Below, in pieces: positions 51,841-62,534 of a stretch of DNA of 64,000 bases. The position numbers and the translations under genes were made by a program. The stretch lies in the NCBI GenBank assembly GCA_000320545.1, contig ADNK01001279.1, positions 1 through 64,000 on the forward strand. The letters are read 5' to 3'. The notes under the pieces were generated by a model that saw only the letters and a program-made list of their open reading frames with translations, had not been told where the DNA came from and ran no database searches. Position 1 is the first letter of the stretch. Every line of letters starts with the position of its first letter. The stretch comes from Bigelowiella natans CCMP2755 (Eukaryota; Cercozoa; Chlorarachniophyceae).

Positions 51841-52069
51841 TGTGTGTGTGTGTGTGTTTATAATTTAAAAGCGTGCAATATACGCATACGACAGCATCAC
51901 ATAGTGGGCAGTTTTCTGCTTGTTGTCGTAACTTTTAGCATCATCGCTTAGGATTTGCATATCAAATGGAACTAGTATAACAATGCAAACAACGACGTTG
52001 TGCGTCCTGTTGTAGATTAGCCGAACGACAGTGGTCCCTCCTCCCCGTGACGCTGCACGTGGAAGCTAA
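50509..52069 (+). CDS. Provisional multi-exon gene, unknown product
   Basis: Four or five coding-looking blocks in order on the plus strand: MEEDLCPEAMMRVVVRLGVR (from ATG 50509), FFDLLDDLTRVPGGEWKRQQ to GGRLDYIM (50777-50880), possibly LTTSHDGMTSLWIRKISS (near 51005-51064), KTLPTEIGTTLKHAIDD (near 51389-51465), and a last exon with RTTVVPPPRDAARGS-stop (about 52016-52069). Each has an AG acceptor or GT donor, but phases are not closed, and one block (51000-51064) is equally open on the minus strand. The introns hold (GTA)n and (CA)n. No family recognised. Confidence 0.35.
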
Positions 52070-52100
52070 ATTACAGAAATTACATTACAATTCACATAAG

Positions 52101-52135
<35 letters not shown>

Positions 52136-52265
52136 TGTTTTTATGTTTGTGGGTGTCCCTCTATGTTGCAAATATATTCAAATTACATGACAGATAAAAT
52201 AATCACCCCCTCAATTATTTCCTCCTCCTCCACCCCCTCCTCCTCTCCGCATCATAGTTGATTAC

Positions 52266-53789
52266 ATGCCCTTCTTGCTCTTCCGTCTTCTCTCACTCCT
52301 ACTCGTTTGTTCCTTGATTCTCTCCTCCTCCTCCTCTTCTTCCCTTGACAGCTACTGTTTCCATGATCACCAACCACTCGTAACAACTGCTAACTACTAC
52401 TACCTCGAGAAGAACGGAAGCTTGCTCCAAAAGTGCATCTGTGGTTATGCATATGGCGATGTGAAATGGAATCATGATACTGTTGCTTGCATATCCTTCC
52501 TCCTCCTTCTTCTTCTTCTTCTTCTTCTTCTTCTTCTTCTTCCCTTTCTTCTTCTGAGTCATTAATCTTAAAGGAAGTGCTGACTATCTCACCTACCGAC
52601 AGTGGAGAAGTTTGATGAAGGTGAGGAAGATGAAGAAATTGAACCTGCTTTGATAGCAGCCATCATCCTTGGTCGCTTGTTATCATTACTCTTCTCCTTC
52701 TCTTCCTTTTTCTCTGAATTCAAGTTGCTTTTGTTTTTTGTATGTCTCCTTTCTTCGTGAAGTTTTAACACTTCCAGTCCTTTTAGCATTTCCTTCACCT
52801 CTTCCCTCTCAACCTAGCAGGGTAAGTAACAGGGAATGGGTGACAGGGAGAGAAGAAATTCGCAAACACTTATCGTACAAACGCAGATATGTAGGTGACG
52901 GAAGAACTATATGTATGTAACACACAGACACACATACACACACACACACACTTGCGCGCACACACAAGTGTAAAGTCTCTGCGTGCTAAATTGTATTATA
53001 GCTCGCAGCCTGCACGCAAACAGCACCACGATAATGTTACCACCTGGCTACTATGATTCTGTCGCTCGAGCCAAAGGGAGATTGCAGAACGATATCTCGC
53101 CGAACAACTCGCCCCCTCTGCTACTATATGATAACGATGAGAATAAATTAATGAGCCAAAAGGAAAATTTATGGTGGAGTTCTTATCGTTATCCGGAGAA
53201 AGACGATGACGACTCTTCTTTCTGTTAGTTTTCCGTAGTTGTGCATCATCATCATATCATCACATCGATAGTATGAAAATAAAAAAAAATTAACAACAAA
53301 ATAGTATAGCGACCGCAGTGGTAAGAATTGCGAAAGCTCGGCCTGTAGTTAGAACAAAGTTATTTAGCAAGAGAATAATACCAATTACAATTTAATAATA
53401 GTAACAATAATAGCGCATGCCGTACGTGTTATTTGTAGATTAACCTCCTGTCAAGCGAAGAACTTTGTAAAAGAAAATGCGTAGATCCACGTCTACACTC
53501 TTTCGTCCCTCTTTCATCGCCACTGAACGATCGATATGAAATCAGCCACAGCAACGGAAGCACCGATGTGAGTCGTCGGCTGGTGATGCAACAACGCCTG
53601 CAGATTGAAAGGCTCAGCACAATACTGTTCAATTTCGAGAGGAGGGTAGCATATTCTAGCCTTCTAGCGCCATTTGAGTCATCACGCTCGCAGGGACCCC
53701 GCCAGGGAGGCGTCATTTGTTCCTCCTTCCTTCCTTCTTCTCCCCGAATGGGTGCCGAAGAAGGCGGGAGGGAGGTGGTCGATTCTTGA
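52266..53789 (+). CDS. Provisional secreted/type I membrane protein
   Basis: Exon 1 (52266 to about 52443 or 52460) begins with a strong signal peptide (MPFLLFRLLSLLLVCSLILS), a Ser run, and a lumenal part with NGS glycosylation and Cys residues (NGSLLQKCICGYAYGD). Next comes an acidic exon (about 52603) VEKFDEGEEDEEIEPALIAA leading into a hydrophobic stretch (IAAIILGRLLSLLFSF) that may span the membrane. Then MLPPGYYDSVARAKGRLQND to DDDDSSF (53035-53221) and a last exon 53439-53789 (NLLSSEELCKRKCVDPRL to GGREVVDS-stop). Exon phases do not fully close. The minus-strand frame over 52589-52798 is Ser-rich and is taken as a shadow. No family recognised. Confidence 0.45.
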
Positions 53790-53925
53790 TACAGCAGTTG
53801 TAGTAGATAAATCGCCTTCATTTTATAGGTGCGACAACCCCAAATCCTGAAATATTCAGTAATAAGTATCTTGGTCGTAGTAATACTCGTATCACATTGA
53901 ATTGTACAATCGTGGAATAAATGGG

Positions 53926-55421
53926 ATGAGAGCGGAGAGAGAGGAGGCGAAGAAGGTACTCGCTATTTATCATACCCTCTAGACTACTTTGAAAGCATTC
54001 ACGAATCGAGGCCTCTTCGATAGGAGACGAATAAACTTGCTGCTGGAGACGATGCGGTGAAGGCAGGCCGCAGTTTGTACTTTGGAAGAAGTATATGGGG
54101 CAAGAGATCATTCACCGCGAAGGTTGATCTCAAAATAGAGGACAATGTGTTGGAATTTTTACAAAATGATGAACTCTTTCGGCTGGATGAGCGAGGCTTG
54201 AGGTTGAGCAAGTTTTTTGAAAAATGCGTCGACAACCCGAAACTCAAGGACCACTACTATTACGAAGGTAGTATTGGAAGATATTTACCCATAGCCGTGC
54301 GAGAGATTGTGGCAGACAAGACGATAAAGCTTACTATTCGTGTTCCGTACTTCTATTTCTATATTTCATGTGTTTGTCAACCTCATAATCGATTTTGGTA
54401 AGTATTCAATGTTGTGTTGAGTAGGCTACTTTCATGGTCTAGAAGAGGGCAATGCTATTGTTTCACTACATCCTCGGAAAGGAATAAACTTTTCCAAACC
54501 TGCTGCTCCCGAACGTCTTCGAGCCTTCATCGTTGCAATGAGGGAGAAAAACAAGGGTTGGGCTGAGGTGAGTACATCGTCAGTATCTTCTTTGTGACTG
54601 AAAATTGATCTAGTGCTGGCTACAACTACCACAGAAGTTGTCTACTCGATTGCAGAAAGAATGCAAGAAAGGGGGATCCTGGCTTGCAGGACTAATAACA
54701 AGGGGCAAAGTGGCTGGAGATCTCGCAGTGCAGGTGCACTGGGGAGAGACTATTACAGGTCCGAGGAGCAATGTTGATGCTTCACATATTCGATGGTCAT
54801 ATGAAAATGACGGTATTGTAATTATCATTCTTGTATCCTCTTATTACTAGGCCCGGACATCAATTGGCACATAGATGGATCAAATTCTATGATCCATTTT
54901 GGTCTTTCAATACGAGGAAAGCGTACTCTCCGCACGAAAACAGCGCGGTCACAGACTTCAAAACTTGATGACGAAATAGAAAAGGAATTGCAACAGTCAG
55001 CCGGGAATGCATACCTTGCGTCTCCTGCGATGGTTAGGCATGGTGTTGAATATTTCCAATGCGATTGGAAGGATAGGGTTATTGCAATTCAATGCAGGAT
55101 GCTGCTGACGGATGAAGATCGTAATGAATACTTTAATTCCTTTGCGGATTCCAACGATTTATTGGAGACGACAGAAATAGTTGCAAAGTGTTTCATGGAT
55201 GCTGATGTACAAATGCCCACCCTAGATGATGTAAACGTGGTGCTGAAGCGAATGCAAGTGTGTACTAATGAGAATAAAATTAAGAATTATTGTATCATTT
55301 CATAAGTTATAGTATTAAATTAAACAGTAGCTACGCCTTATACACCGTTCCACAGAATTCTCAAAAGGTGGATCACAAATGTAGAAGCGGTTTGCGAGGA
55401 CTGAAAGAGAACATAGAATAA
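53926..55421 (+). CDS. 2-oxoglutarate/Fe(II) oxygenase-like protein
   Basis: Six exons join in phase: 53926-53955, 54024-54267, 54425-54567, 54635-54758, 54851-55257 and 55356-55421, 337 aa. Residues fit a double-stranded beta-helix oxygenase: the HxD iron pair in GPDINWHIDGSNSMIHFGLS, then, about 80 residues on, a His and, 12 residues later, an Arg in MVRHGVEYFQCDWKDRVIAI, at the spacing of the distal iron His and the 2-oxoglutarate-binding Arg. Upstream regions: FGRSIWGKRSFTAKVDLKIE, EGYFHGLEEGNAIVSLHPRK. The enzyme family hydroxylates or otherwise oxidises small molecules or proteins; the substrate is unknown. The start ATG opens a very short first exon (10 codons) and is less certain than the rest. 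Confidence 0.65.
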
Positions 55422-55616
55422 GTTATAGCTGCGAGATAAAATATTAACGCTTCCTATTTATATTAGTTTCATTTGTATGCTCGCACATTATGTCTGCAAC
55501 GCCACACGCTCACATGAATCACACACATTTGCGTGCGTGCAGAATTGTACATGACCAGGCCGTGATGATGTCTGTGTGCGCTTCTTCTCGTCGCCTGTCA
55601 TCATGTAGCTACACGT

Positions 55617-55627
55617 ACACACACAAA

Positions 55628-55724
<97 letters not shown>
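55617..55724. repeat. (CA)n-(TA)n-(TG)n self-complementary microsatellite
   Basis: CA repeats (about 55635-55660), TA repeats (to about 55700) and TG repeats (to 55724) in a row. The CA arm is the reverse complement of the TG arm, so the tract can form a cruciform of about 90 bp. It lies between two plus-strand genes; the ORFs over it are repeat artefacts. Confidence 0.95.
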
Positions 55725-55993
55725 TACATGTGCATACGTTATGTCCAAAGCGCACACGTGCTGTGGAGCACTGCGCAACACGTTGATTGATTTTTTGTGC
55801 AATCCGAATGGGCAACTACACGATGTTCGATACAACAATTCGATATAATAAAAACAGGCGCTATGATTGTGCACTAGATGACAACCCCCCTTTTTTGATG
55901 TGGTCTCTCTTCTTCTAGCTCGAGAGATAGCAACTTCTCATTCAATTTTTTTGCTGAACACTTCGCCTGAGAAGTAGTCGTTTAAATTTGAAA

Positions 55994-57090
55994 ATGCGAA
56001 AAATTAAATTCCCATTTTCCAATGTTATTATTATCACCTTAGTTTTCCATCTGCGACAAGCCCTAAATGCTTCCAGAGATCTCGTGAATAATCTCTATAG
56101 AATCTCGGAACACAGATTCAATTCAAATTTTGAAATTTGTAGCGGGTTGGCCGACCTCACCATGCTACCCTTCTTCGCAATGATGCTCTTTGTCTCCAGC
56201 TTTCATTCTTCAGGTTTCCCTGTAATCAATGATTGCCCTCTCCCTTGTATTCTAACATGCACAACGCCAGGTGCCTCCAGCGTCGCCTCAAGATCGCAAA
56301 GTTTAACAACTGTGAGTCTCTTGAAAATTCAGAAATTAAATCCTGGCGTTGATCTGTCGAGAGATGTAGCAAAAAATAGACTCGGACTTGTTTTATGTAT
56401 AAAATACTATAATTTCTATTTTCTTAAGATCATAGCATCAATGTAATCTCCAGGAGAGAAATCAAGCTATGACAAATCACTCTCGCATGCGAGTGGAATC
56501 TCAAACGCAGCTAAAACTGGGTGCTCTTAAGGCTGAATTGCACAGACTTGAATCGTAAGTGAAATCAACACTACCAGTGAAAGAATGGTGATCGATAGGA
56601 TTGTACTCATTAGGGCTGTAGAAGCAACTCTAGAGAATCTTAAAGTCGGGGGTCCAGGTGAAGAAGTCAACCCTGCTGCAAGTCATAGCTCTCAAGCGGT
56701 CGATACCTCTTTTTAAGAAGCGTATAATTCATTCCAGCACTATTTCCAATCTAAATGTTCCCAATTAACAAACAAGGTTGACCGAATGGCGATCAGCGCA
56801 GTGGAATCAGTGGCAGATGACCCATTGATTCAGAAAGGCGAAGCAGACGGGGGTGCACAATTTGAAACCGGTCGGAAAGCTTACGAATTGTTTTATGACG
56901 TCTTCGATAACCAATGTTAATTCTAATTGTTTTGATTAATTCTAATTGTTTTGATTACGTCATGTGCAATATAGATGTCAAAGTAGCCGAGGAACTCGCG
57001 CGTCATGCTCCACCCGTCGAAATTGACCTAAGCTCCTTGAAAGATGCCGACAAAAAAGATGGCGACAAGAAGGAAGGTGAAAAGAAGTAA
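55994..57090 (+). CDS. Small secreted or membrane protein with coiled coil, unknown
   Basis: Five exons join in phase: 55994-56311, 56454-56554, 56614-56644, 56777-56870 and 56975-57090, 219 aa. It begins with a hydrophobic signal sequence (RKIKFPFSNVIIITLVFHLR) and a second hydrophobic stretch (LADLTMLPFFAMMLFVSSF), so it may be membrane-bound. The middle is a heptad-like helix (SQTQLKLGALKAELHRLESA, VEATLENLKVDRMAISAVES) and the C-terminus is Lys/Asp/Glu-rich (DKKDGDKKEGEKK-stop). The first exon is long and could hide an intron (AG at about 56140 or 56215). No family recognised. Confidence 0.6.
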
Positions 57091-57792
57091 GGTGAAGCCA
57101 AGAAACAATAAAACGGATGGAGAAAACATAAACGGAAGATATTTATCGAGTACATGTGAGAAAGATGGCTATTCTGTTTGGGAAATACGAAATGCTGAGT
57201 ACCGATCCCATCAATGCCTTTCGACATCAGGGCCATGCATCGATTCATAAATGTAAGCAATGTGATCAAAGTGATTGATTGCATGTACACTGAGACAACA
57301 TCATTTACTCTGTATGTACACGTACACGTGTGAACATGTACATTTGTGTACCTCATGTTGGCATATATGCGTTGCCTTTGTCAGTGACCGCGAAAGCATC
57401 GTAGCGCTGCTTGGCTGTACGTGCTTGTTCGCATTGTCGTGTGCATGTGCGTGCATGCATATCAATTTGATGCCATGCACGTGCACGAGTGAACATTGTT
57501 GCGTTTTCGGTGGATGCAATGCAATCTGAAGCTCCATGCTAGCATGGGCGAGCCAGCCGAGTACGCAGGTGCTGGCATGCAAATATGTGAAACGTGACAC
57601 GCAGCAGCGCAAGTGGCAGCGATGCGCACGCCGCTTCGCATTTTCATGCAACTATGCAACTATGAATGATATCACAACAGTATTGAAAGAGCACAATTAA
57701 AGCTGACATAAGCGCTGTGGTCGCAACGTTGCATAGCTAGCTACATCAGGACGATATAATTGAAAAAAATTAATTCATTCATTACATCCGTC
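57091..57792. other. Convergent intergenic region, CTAG/CATG-type
   Basis: Between the 55994 gene (+) and the J-like gene (-). 57240-57680 is rich in tgcatgc and catgtac words. The right end is the minus-strand repeat copy. The ORFs at 57275-57529 and 57301-57651 are Cys/His-rich on both strands and are not supported. Confidence 0.65.
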
Positions 57793-57795
57793 TCA
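57711..57795 (-). repeat. GAGACGGATGTAAT repeat copy overlapping a stop codon
   Basis: Read on the minus strand: TGAGACGGATGTAATGAATG, AATTAATTTTTTTCAATTAT, TCGTCCTGATGTAGCTAGCT, ATGCAACGTTGCGACCACAG, CGCTTA. The TGA at its start is the stop codon of the J-like gene. Orientation as at all other loci. Confidence 0.9.
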
Positions 57796-59914
57796 TCTTT
57801 GCCACCAGCTGCGACGTCGGTCTTCGAGTTTTTTCTTTCGCATATAATTTGCCATTAAGGATCTCTCTGCAAAACGTATTAAGGCGTATCTTTCTGCCAG
57901 TTCCTGATTTTCGAACGTGGTCAGAGAATCATAATTGGCTGGATTCCAAAGCATTGCTTGCATCCGGAATGCCTCTAGAATCTCATCCTTAGAAGGATCT
58001 GGCGGGGGCTCTGGGAGACCCAGAATCTCATATGGAAGCCGCAAATTCCTCCAGTCGTTGAGGATGAAAGATAGGCTGGGGGAATCAGGTTGACCTGTAA
58101 TATCCTTTTTGATGCTTTGTTCTAGTTACACATAAGTAAATACGAACATGTGTATCAATAACGAGAAAGTGGGAGAATAGTTATTCTAAGCTTCTGCTGC
58201 CCTTTTTGAATTGGCTGCCCTATGCTATAGACATCTATAAATGGCATTCACCTCTTCCCATATTACTCAATCAAATATCTTAGGATACAAATGACCTACC
58301 GCCGGTTTGGTGTTGGTCCGGATGGATGCTTTTGAACCACATCCGCCATTGATCATCCACCGACTTCTGGCCTGATGATGCGACGGCTAGATCTAGCACA
58401 CGCCGTATCTCAGTTTGCCAGTGCTGGTCTCGGTCTGTGTTTGCGTTCCTCATCGCGTTCATTGCACGCCTCCGCTCCTCCTGGTTCCAGAATGCTTGTC
58501 TTTCGTTTTGATATCTGCAAGATATTATGCCAGAAATTTAGACCCTTCACTTAAGAGCGCAAATTTAGTGGCAATAATATGTTGCCCATGGTAGTAGTCA
58601 AAAGTGTACTTACAGAGAGGCAAGTCGGTATCCAAGGAAGCCCCCTATAGCTCCGAACACTAACCCAGATGATACCAGGTACATTGGTGCTTGGTCGAGT
58701 AAATTGTACAGCGACATAAGTGACGCTGATGCGAGTAGCACCGTCCCTCCACTAGTGAATGCAAACTTTTGCCAGCCCAAATGATGCGCCATCCCTTTCA
58801 TTGCCACCTATTGAGGATAATATGCACTCATCATACAATATACACCACCATAACCACAACCACCTCCACCTCTAACGACATCTGACCCACCTTTCCTGTG
58901 ACCCCATTGATGAGAGCTGTTCTTTCATCTTGCCCTGCTAATCCCTGGAACCTTACGACCCAAACTGGAAGAAGCAGCACTCCTCTATCATCGAGCTTCA
59001 AATCCGACGGTTCGAATTGTAATTTTGTAACCTTGAATTCATCAGGAACTCCTAATTCACGCGGATTCACAGCATCTGTTAGCCGACGCCCCCAGAATTT
59101 CATGTCTGGTCGCGAGCGCAGGTAGGTCAGAGCATGCTTCACGATCTCAGCGTATACTTTCTCAGTTTCGTGGACAAAGGCTTTGAATGCGAAGGATGGC
59201 TTCATTTCGAATGGGTGCATATGGACTCTGTGGAGTGGAAGTTCTGGGCCGATGTTTAATGATGAAACTGATGAGGAGGATGAAACTGGACGATGCTTGG
59301 AGAATTCGACGAGCGGCATCGCTGGATATTTTGAGGTGTCATGATCAATAAATAAGCAATCCACTAAAAACCGTGGGTATTGGAATCCGGCAAATACCCT
59401 GGTGCGGATAATGGTGCTATCACCACTACCACCATCATCTACTGTAGATGATGAATCTGAAACAGCTACACGATCTCGAATGCCATAGCAAGTGTACCAA
59501 TCCATCGTAGTTTTTTTCACAACGTCATTCACTGCGGCGCGGTGTACAAGAGTAGCTGCGCCGCCGCTGGAAAGCATTGCCAAAGGAATCGCAGCGAGCC
59601 AAGTCGGCAGGTTATTCTCGATGATTTTTTGTAGCAACCCGACTTTGCGCTTCGATATCTCGGATGAAGAAGACTGTTGATGATCTTCATGGTGAAGGCT
59701 GCTGTATGTCTGTAATTTTAATTCGAAATTATTTACAAGTATAGTGCTTGTCATACCCCAATATATTATTCACCTTGTTCAGAGAATTTATTTCATTGCC
59801 ATCCATGCTCCTTGAGACACTGTAGCCTACGCTACCGTTGTAGGTGTAGTTGTATGTCATCTTGAAGTGGTAGAATGGTAGGAGATGTGCTTCGCAAGTG
59901 ATGCATTTCCTCAT
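57793..59914 (-). CDS. Membrane protein with two J-like modules at the C-terminus
   Basis: Exons 59914-59774, 59709-58891, 58807-58614, 58514-58300 and 58094-57793 join in phase to 556 aa. The N-terminus has a CxxC (MRKCITCEAHLLPFYHFKM) and Tyr/Asn-rich stretch; a hydrophobic segment (LPTWLAAIPLAMLSSGGAAT) and a second pair of membrane segments (FTSGGTVLLASASLMSLYNL, MYLVSSGLVFGAIGGFLGYR) follow. Near the C-terminus, WRMWFKSIHPDQHQTGG carries an HPD as in J-domains, and LSFILNDWRNLRLPYEILGL continues into a second J-like module (DEILEAFRMQAMLWNPANYD, AERYALIRFAERSLMANYM) where NPA stands in place of HPD. J-proteins stimulate Hsp70. The resemblance is partial. The start is the first ATG after an in-frame stop; an upstream exon is possible. 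Confidence 0.65.
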
Positions 59915-60265
59915 CTTGGCGTTAACGTCATTCTCTAATATCTTCAAAATCTCTCTAGTAGAAATGTACAATGAAGCAATCAACTCACACACAAACCCAG
60001 TTTAATGGACAGTGACCAACCTTTTCGAGGTTTGAAACGGTACAACCCATGGAGCACTCGGGATTCGATGTGCACGAGACATTTCCCTGGCTCCTATGGT
60101 CCGTTTGGCCCTCTTCGAGCCGGTCCTCATTCACGAAAAGAAGCCGTGGAGATGGAATCCATCCAGATCTATCCCTTCGGAACTGTCGACTGACGACAAC
60201 TTATTGTTCCTATTTTGAAAGTGCGACAACGAATTATATCTCGATAATCATGTCGCAACCATAAA
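59915..60265. other. Divergent region between J-like gene and 60266 gene
   Basis: 350 bp holding both promoters or 5' exons. Open frames exist on both strands (plus 60005-60193 and 60049-60264, minus 60169-60654). The plus frame 60049 (MEHSGFDVHETFPWLLWSVW) might be a first exon, but no splice model confirms it. Confidence 0.4.
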
Positions 60266-61582
60266 ATGCCAATCACATTAATAAGTGTTGGGTCAGTCCA
60301 TATCCGGAACAACCTCCCGCTCTCCTGCACGGCCATCCCCCGCGCAAACGTATTTCCTTGTTCAGCAACGATGTTTCCCGGGATGCTACCTGTGAAAATG
60401 TCGAAGTTTGAGAAGAATGTGCAAATTGGCACTATAAGTTCAACGCTTAGCTTGAAGACTAAAGCTTGCATGTAAGTACACATGACAAAAAATAAATGTA
60501 CGTCTGACTGAGCGACTATTTGTGAAGGTACATCGAGCTTCTTCTTGAAAAGCCTAAGTCGGTAGGGGTCCACGTCAGTTCCTGTGCTGTCGGGGGCGAA
60601 GCTGCAGGGTTTACACTGCCGTTTACAGGCTGGCTGAATGGATGTACTGTGCAAGAGATAGAAACAATGACTGCCCTTTCTGGCCTCACGAAAATAGGGG
60701 GCCTCGAAAAGGAAGACACTGACTTTAAAAAGACTGGAGAAATAGGTATGTGAAGTACAAAGTTTTTGTATTTGCTTCTAAAATGTGAGTAGAAATACGT
60801 TTCCGATTTCTCTCTTTCCGGCGGCGGAATTAGCTTTGTCACAATACAATCCTTCTCCTAAACCATCGTAATGCACCATCTCAGGAATCGTCATAGATGC
60901 AATTGGAAAGAAAGTGGGGAATGTCACCCAATGGATATGTAATTTCTTCTCGCAAACACCCATGGTGTTAAAAAGCAGTGATACCGAGCTAGATATGAAA
61001 ATTCTCCATCTTCGGAAGGGGGGGCATCCGACCCCCATTGAGCAGCCGTGTGAGGTGTTCTATCGAATCATGGATCAGGCTGGCATGAGACTGTGTGTTC
61101 AGCTTTTACACCACTGTACTGATAAGTTCTTCGAAAGATGGACCCAAGCGAGTGACTTCGGGAAATTTGTTGCTCGACTGATTTACTTTGTGAAACGGTT
61201 CGGTTCCGATAAGTGCAATCTGCACTCGGTTCCCGAACTCGCTGCGGTTATCCTGGAAAGACTTGCTTCGCGTTCTTCCCTTGTTCTTGGATGGCTTGTG
61301 GATATGGGATTTGCTTCTGGCCTCACAAAAACTCTTAAAACGATGGAAAAGGAGACAAAGGAAAACAAGAATCTAAATGACTATATTGCATCCTTACTTC
61401 ATGCCATTCAGAACACAGAGAAATCCTCGTCCACAGATTCCTCCTCAAGTGTAAATAATCCTCTGAGAGACTATCTTGCCATCATGGAAAGCCAGGGGAA
61501 AAGAAAACCTTTAGAGAATGAACAAAAAAAAAACAAGAAAAAAAGCAAAAAGAAGAAGAGGAAGCCGAGGCCAACTCGTTAG
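60266..61582 (+). CDS. Unknown protein with Lys-rich C-terminal tail, 3 exons
   Basis: Exons 60266-60471, 60528-60745 and 60885-61582 join in phase to 373 aa. The sequence looks globular (SKFEKNVQIGTISSTLSLKT, MYIELLLEKPKSVGVHVSSC, GFTLPFTGWLNGCTVQEIE), then mainly helical (RIMDQAGMRLCVQLLHHCTD, ASDFGKFVARLIYFVKRFGS, ELAAVILERLASRSSLVLGW). The tail is strongly basic (KKNKKKSKKKKRKPRPTR) and could be a nuclear or nucleolar signal or an RNA/DNA contact. I know no family with this pattern. The start ATG at 60266 may be preceded by a further exon. Confidence 0.65.
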
Positions 61583-62104
61583 CTTGCACTGCATTAGTGT
61601 CCATGCTTGATGAAAGCGACAGTGTAGAGTTTCCCTCTTTGAATGCATGTAGATGAAAATTTAGTGACAAAAATCATGGAAATGAGCATTCAGAACACGC
61701 AGCAGCAAATTCACATTCCCATGTGCAATGTGGCATCATACAGTGCACGAAGTGCAGTGCCTCGAACTAGCTTCAGTGAGGTCTAGCTGGCAAAACCAGC
61801 AGGTTTTTGAAATTGGCCATCTGGCCTTTGTGGAACAATTTGGCCATCAGCAGTCTGGCGTCGACGTGGGGCACCCACTCTGAGTGAGAAGTTCCCAACA
61901 AAGGCCACAATGAACAATGAACAATGATGATGAACTGCACTTCCAAAACGTTGCAAGTTGCTTGCAGGGTGCGAAAGGCAGTCTACCTCGAACCAGCTTT
62001 GGCCACGTCTGTCCGACGGTCCTGTGCACGGAGAAACAATGAAACAATCATGCAATGATGAGAAACTGCACTTCCAAAACGTTGCAAGACATCGAAAAAC
62101 AATG

Positions 62105-62232
62105 GACATGCAATGCACAATGTGCATGTAATGCATAGTGCATTGCTGTGTCCATCATGAGTATACTCATGATAGACATGCAATGCACAATGCACACGCA
62201 ATGTGTAGTGCATTGCTGTGTCCATCATGAAA
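62105..62232. repeat. Direct repeat (period 70 bp) around a 20-bp palindrome
   Basis: GACATGCAATGCACAATG starts at 62105 and 62175, and GTGCATTGCTGTGTCCATCA follows in both units. Between them is the perfect palindrome ATCATGAGTATACTCATGAT (62154-62173). Confidence 0.85.
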
Positions 62233-62417
62233 ACTGACAAAGAAAGACCAAGACGCGCGATCGCTCGCACGTGCGCTAGTGCGGGCGGCACGCCACGGGC
62301 GCGCGGGCGCAATCGCGCGTACATCACCACCACAGCATTTGCAAACGTGAATGACATCATCCCAGAAACAAACAAAGCCAACTGGCCATGTGAGTGCTGT
62401 GTCCGTAATGTTCTAGC

Positions 62418-62534
62418 ATTGCACAGCTACATCAAGATGACTGTTGGAAAAATGCAATCATCAAATTACATCCGTCTCACAGCTGGTGCTGATGACTGTT
62501 GAACAAATTTAATTGATTAATTACGTCCGTCTCA
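62418..62534 (-). repeat. Two minus-strand copies of the GAGACGGATGTAAT repeat
   Basis: On the minus strand, copy A (62534-62482): GTGAGACGGACGTAATTAAT, AATTAAATTTGTTCAACAGT, CATCA. Copy B (62479-62418): GTGAGACGGATGTAATTTGA, TTTTTCCAACAGTCATCTTG, ATGTAGCTGTGCAATG. They follow the 3' end of the minus-strand PhyH gene (stop at 63004) by about 470 bp. Confidence 0.85.

Noticed and set aside
52299-52798. Minus-strand ORFs (87 and 69 aa), the second Ser- and Lys-rich
   Set aside because: The plus strand over the same bases has a signal peptide, an acidic exon and splice sites in order; the minus frames reflect CTC/TTC repeats.
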